This document shows, in pieces, positions 62,126 through 64,000 of a stretch of 64,000 nucleotides of DNA. The position numbers were made by a program, and so were the translations under genes. The notes below the pieces were generated by a model. The model did not search any database, was not told the DNA's origin, and was given only the letters and a program-made list of their open reading frames with translations. This stretch comes from GCA-2697345 sp002697345 (GTDB lineage: Bacteria > Pseudomonadota > Alphaproteobacteria > Rhodobacterales > Rhodobacteraceae): positions 1,302,001-1,366,000 of the forward strand of contig CALSNB010000001.1 in NCBI GenBank assembly GCA_943787605.1. The letters run 5' to 3'. Numbering within the stretch: the first letter of the stretch is position 1; every line of letters starts with the position of its first letter.

Positions 62126-62804
62126 ATTAACAGAGGTAATGGTATTTGCTGCGGGTTTTGGTACTCGAATGGAAAAACTGACTATTTCTACTCCTAAACC
62201 ACTAATAAAAGTAGGAAGTAAAACCCTAATTGATCATACTTTATCATTACTACAAAAACCTTCTATGACAGCTATTGTAAACGCACATTATAAACATGAG
62301 CTACTAACAAAGCACTTAAAAAAATATTCAAATGTTACAGTGATTGTTGAAGAGCCAAATATTTATGAAACAGGTGGGGGACTTAAAAATGCTCTTCCAA
62401 TAATAAGAAATAACACTATCTTTACTCTAAACTCTGACTCCATTTATAAAGGCAAGAACCCATTAGAGATTTTAGAAAAAGCCTGGGACCCTACATATAT
62501 GGAGGCTCTGCTCTTACTTGCTCCACAAGAAAAAAACCTTGATCATCCCCAAAAAGGTGATTTCTCTTTAAATAAGGATAGCTTACTAAAGCGAAACAAC
62601 TCAGGTTTGGTCTATACAGGAGCCCAAATTATTAAAACCAATCGCTTTTCCAAAATAAATCTAACAAACTTTTCTCTCAATATCGTTTGGGACAACATGA
62701 TCTCAGACAGAACAATATATGGCCTAGAGTACTCAGGAAGTTGGGTCGATGTTGGAACACCTATTGGCATAAAAAAGGCCGAAAAACTGTTAAAAATATC
62801 TTAG
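62115..62804 (+). CDS. murU: N-acetylmuramate alpha-1-phosphate uridylyltransferase MurU
   Basis: 229-aa nucleotidyltransferase (GT-A-like). VFAAGFGTRMEKLTISTPKP carries the GxGTR...KP signature with the catalytic Arg and Lys, NAHYKHELLTKHL and IFTLNSDSIY (metal Asp) follow, and GSWVDVGTPIGIKKAEKLL ends the protein. It makes UDP-MurNAc from MurNAc-1-P, bypassing de novo synthesis (and fosfomycin-sensitive MurA) in peptidoglycan recycling. It directly follows amgK with an 11-bp overlap to the full-length amgK frame and is 17 bp before addB. Confidence 0.92.
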   Translation: MYPELTEVMVFAAGFGTRMEKLTISTPKPLIKVGSKTLIDHTLSLLQKPSMTAIVNAHYKHELLTKHLKKYSNVTVIVEEPNIYETGGGLKNALPIIRNNTIFTLNSDSIYKGKNPLEILEKAWDPTYMEALLLLAPQEKNLDHPQKGDFSLNKDSLLKRNNSGLVYTGAQIIKTNRFSKINLTNFSLNIVWDNMISDRTIYGLEYSGSWVDVGTPIGIKKAEKLLKIS

Positions 62805-62821
62805 TGGATACGTGAACTGAA

Positions 62822-64000
62822 ATGTTTAAAAAAACTGAAAAATCTCATTTTTTTGGACTTCCTCCAGGGGTGGATTTCCCCAAGGAATTTGTATGTGGAC
62901 TAAGAAAACGGTTAGAGGGTAGTTCTCCTGAAGCAATGGCAGAAGTCGAAATATACGTTAACTCAAACCGTATGCGTCAGAGAGTAAAGGACGAATTAAC
63001 AAATTCTTATGCCACTGTTTTACCTCGCTTGTTAACCCTAAATGATCTATCAAATGATCCAAGTTTTTCAAAAATAAAACTTTCAAGGAACTCATTAGGT
63101 ATACGTCTTGAGTTAGCACAATTAATATCAAAATTTATTGAATTAGAACCTGATATGGGATCTTCTAGCTCTTCCTTCGAGTTAGCTGATAGTTTAGCAA
63201 ATTTAATCCAGCAGCTTCATGAAGAAGGTTTGTCACCAGACAGCATAGTGAATTTGGACGTACAAAATTACTCCCAATACTGGGCCAGAAATAAAAAGTT
63301 TTTTGAACTAATCAATCAATATTTTGATCTTAATAGCATCGTTACCGAAGAGCGGCGTCAAAGGATGGTAATAGACCTTTTAGAGGAAAAATGGATCAAA
63401 GATCCCCCCCTAAATCCAATTATAATAGCGGGCTCGACAGGTTCACGGGGAACAACTCAAAAATTCATTAAACTTGTAACAAAACTTCCGTTCGGTGCAG
63501 TAATTCTTCCAGGTGTCGACTTTGAAATGTCAGACCTTGTTTGGCATACTCTTGGAGATTCTAAATCTTCAAGTTCTTCAAGCGAAGATCATCCCCAATA
63601 TCGTTTGAAATCACTTCTATCAGGGTTAGGAATTAAATTTTCAGAAATCGATAAATGGACTGAAACGAGTCCCTACAATGAATCAAGAAACAAACTTATT
63701 TCTTTAGCTCTACAACCAGCTCCTGTAACTGATAGTTGGATAAAGGAAGCCCCAAAACTAAGAAATATATCTACTGCGACTCAAGGTATAACTATCCTTG
63801 AAGCTCCATCAGAGAGACTTGAAGCTCTTTCAATTGCTCTTAAGATAAGAGAGACATTAGAAAATAAAAAGTCATGTACCGTAATTACCCCTAATAGGCT
63901 TTTAGCAAGAAGAATATCCGCAACATTAAAACAGTGGCGTATTGAAGTAGATGATGCAGCTGGAACACCCTTATCATTAAGCGTGTCCGGTAGACTCTTT
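62822..64000 (+). CDS. addB: double-strand break repair protein AddB, N-terminal part (cut by window end)
   Basis: 393 codons from the ATG at 62822 to the window edge, no stop. The start reads FFGLPPGVDFPKEFVCGLRK, the N-terminus of alphaproteobacterial AddB, followed by IYVNSNRMRQRVKDEL, a P-loop-like IIAGSTGSRGTTQKFIKLV region and SCTVITPNRLLARRISATL. AddB pairs with AddA as helicase-nuclease for recombinational repair; the C-terminal Fe-S/nuclease part lies outside. The C-terminal half of the gene and addA probably follow to the right. Confidence 0.93.
   Translation, partial: MFKKTEKSHFFGLPPGVDFPKEFVCGLRKRLEGSSPEAMAEVEIYVNSNRMRQRVKDELTNSYATVLPRLLTLNDLSNDPSFSKIKLSRNSLGIRLELAQLISKFIELEPDMGSSSSSFELADSLANLIQQLHEEGLSPDSIVNLDVQNYSQYWARNKKFFELINQYFDLNSIVTEERRQRMVIDLLEEKWIKDPPLNPIIIAGSTGSRGTTQKFIKLVTKLPFGAVILPGVDFEMSDLVWHTLGDSKSSSSSSEDHPQYRLKSLLSGLGIKFSEIDKWTETSPYNESRNKLISLALQPAPVTDSWIKEAPKLRNISTATQGITILEAPSERLEALSIALKIRETLENKKSCTVITPNRLLARRISATLKQWRIEVDDAAGTPLSLSVSGRLF

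Noticed and set aside
1..64000. tRNA, rRNA, CRISPR, insertion sequence or prophage genes
   Set aside because: None recognised on reading the gaps and ORFs; gaps are short and AT-rich.

Overview
The window is about 64 kb of AT-rich, densely coding bacterial chromosome. Several features point to an alphaproteobacterium, most likely a low-GC marine Rhodobacterales-like lineage. These are the regA/senC/regB redox-regulator cluster beside ahcY, the tsaE-amgK-murU-addB string, the hemD-Mic60-hemY run, a GlnE whose second catalytic motif reads SMGSLG, and the amino-acid ABC transporters. The taxonomic placement is inference from gene content and synteny. I see no rRNA, tRNA, CRISPR array, insertion sequence, prophage or plasmid function.

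Layout. 1-1643: a TPR-sulfotransferase gene cut by the left edge and broken by a frameshift. 1737-6014: htpG, then an IclR-regulated reductase/VOC operon on the minus strand. 6248-13692: glnE, a stand-alone MetE-type protein, a PPOX flavoprotein, a PiT phosphate transporter and a NylB-like serine hydrolase. 13689-17868: a minus-strand sugar-phosphate operon fbp-fba-rpe-thioredoxin-like-gph. 18084-20166: dgcA-dgcN, likely D-glutamate catabolism. 20225-28402: a branched-chain-type amino-acid ABC importer (binding protein, livH, M, G, F) between a class III aminotransferase and an FAD amine oxidase. 28743-33322: a tandem glycine riboswitch with an intrinsic terminator, then gcvT-gcvH-gcvP. 33369-47733: a catabolic island of C-N hydrolases (PuuE-type allantoinase, amidohydrolase, amidase, hydantoin/Asp-Glu racemase, D-hydantoinase, DapA-like lyase), with DMT and TauE exporters, a MaoC protein, an MhpD-like hydratase, a cupin and an iron alcohol dehydrogenase. 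47926-50001: two transporters. 50097-55540: hemD-Mic60-hemY on the minus strand and tsaD-gpsA divergent from it. 55722-60551: ahcY, an HD hydrolase and regA/senC/regB. 60608-64000: tsaE, amgK (frameshifted near its end), murU and the start of addB.

How the genes fit together. The centre of the window is organised around amino-acid and reduced-nitrogen use: uptake (Liv), deamination (class III aminotransferase, FAD oxidase), glycine cleavage under glycine control, D-Glu degradation, and ring-opening of cyclic amides. The carbon released can enter gluconeogenesis through fbp/fba. The right end is conserved housekeeping: heme, t6A tRNA modification, phospholipid precursor, SAH recycling, redox signalling, peptidoglycan recycling and recombination.

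The most notable non-ordinary signals are: two single-base frameshifts inside otherwise well-preserved genes; the alphaproteobacterial Mic60 homologue inside a heme operon; the riboswitch with its terminator; a pair of identical 13-bp operator-like palindromes exactly 30 bp apart near tauE; and a perfect 15-bp hairpin between the ABC binding protein and its permease. I did not find a convincing previously undescribed multi-gene system.
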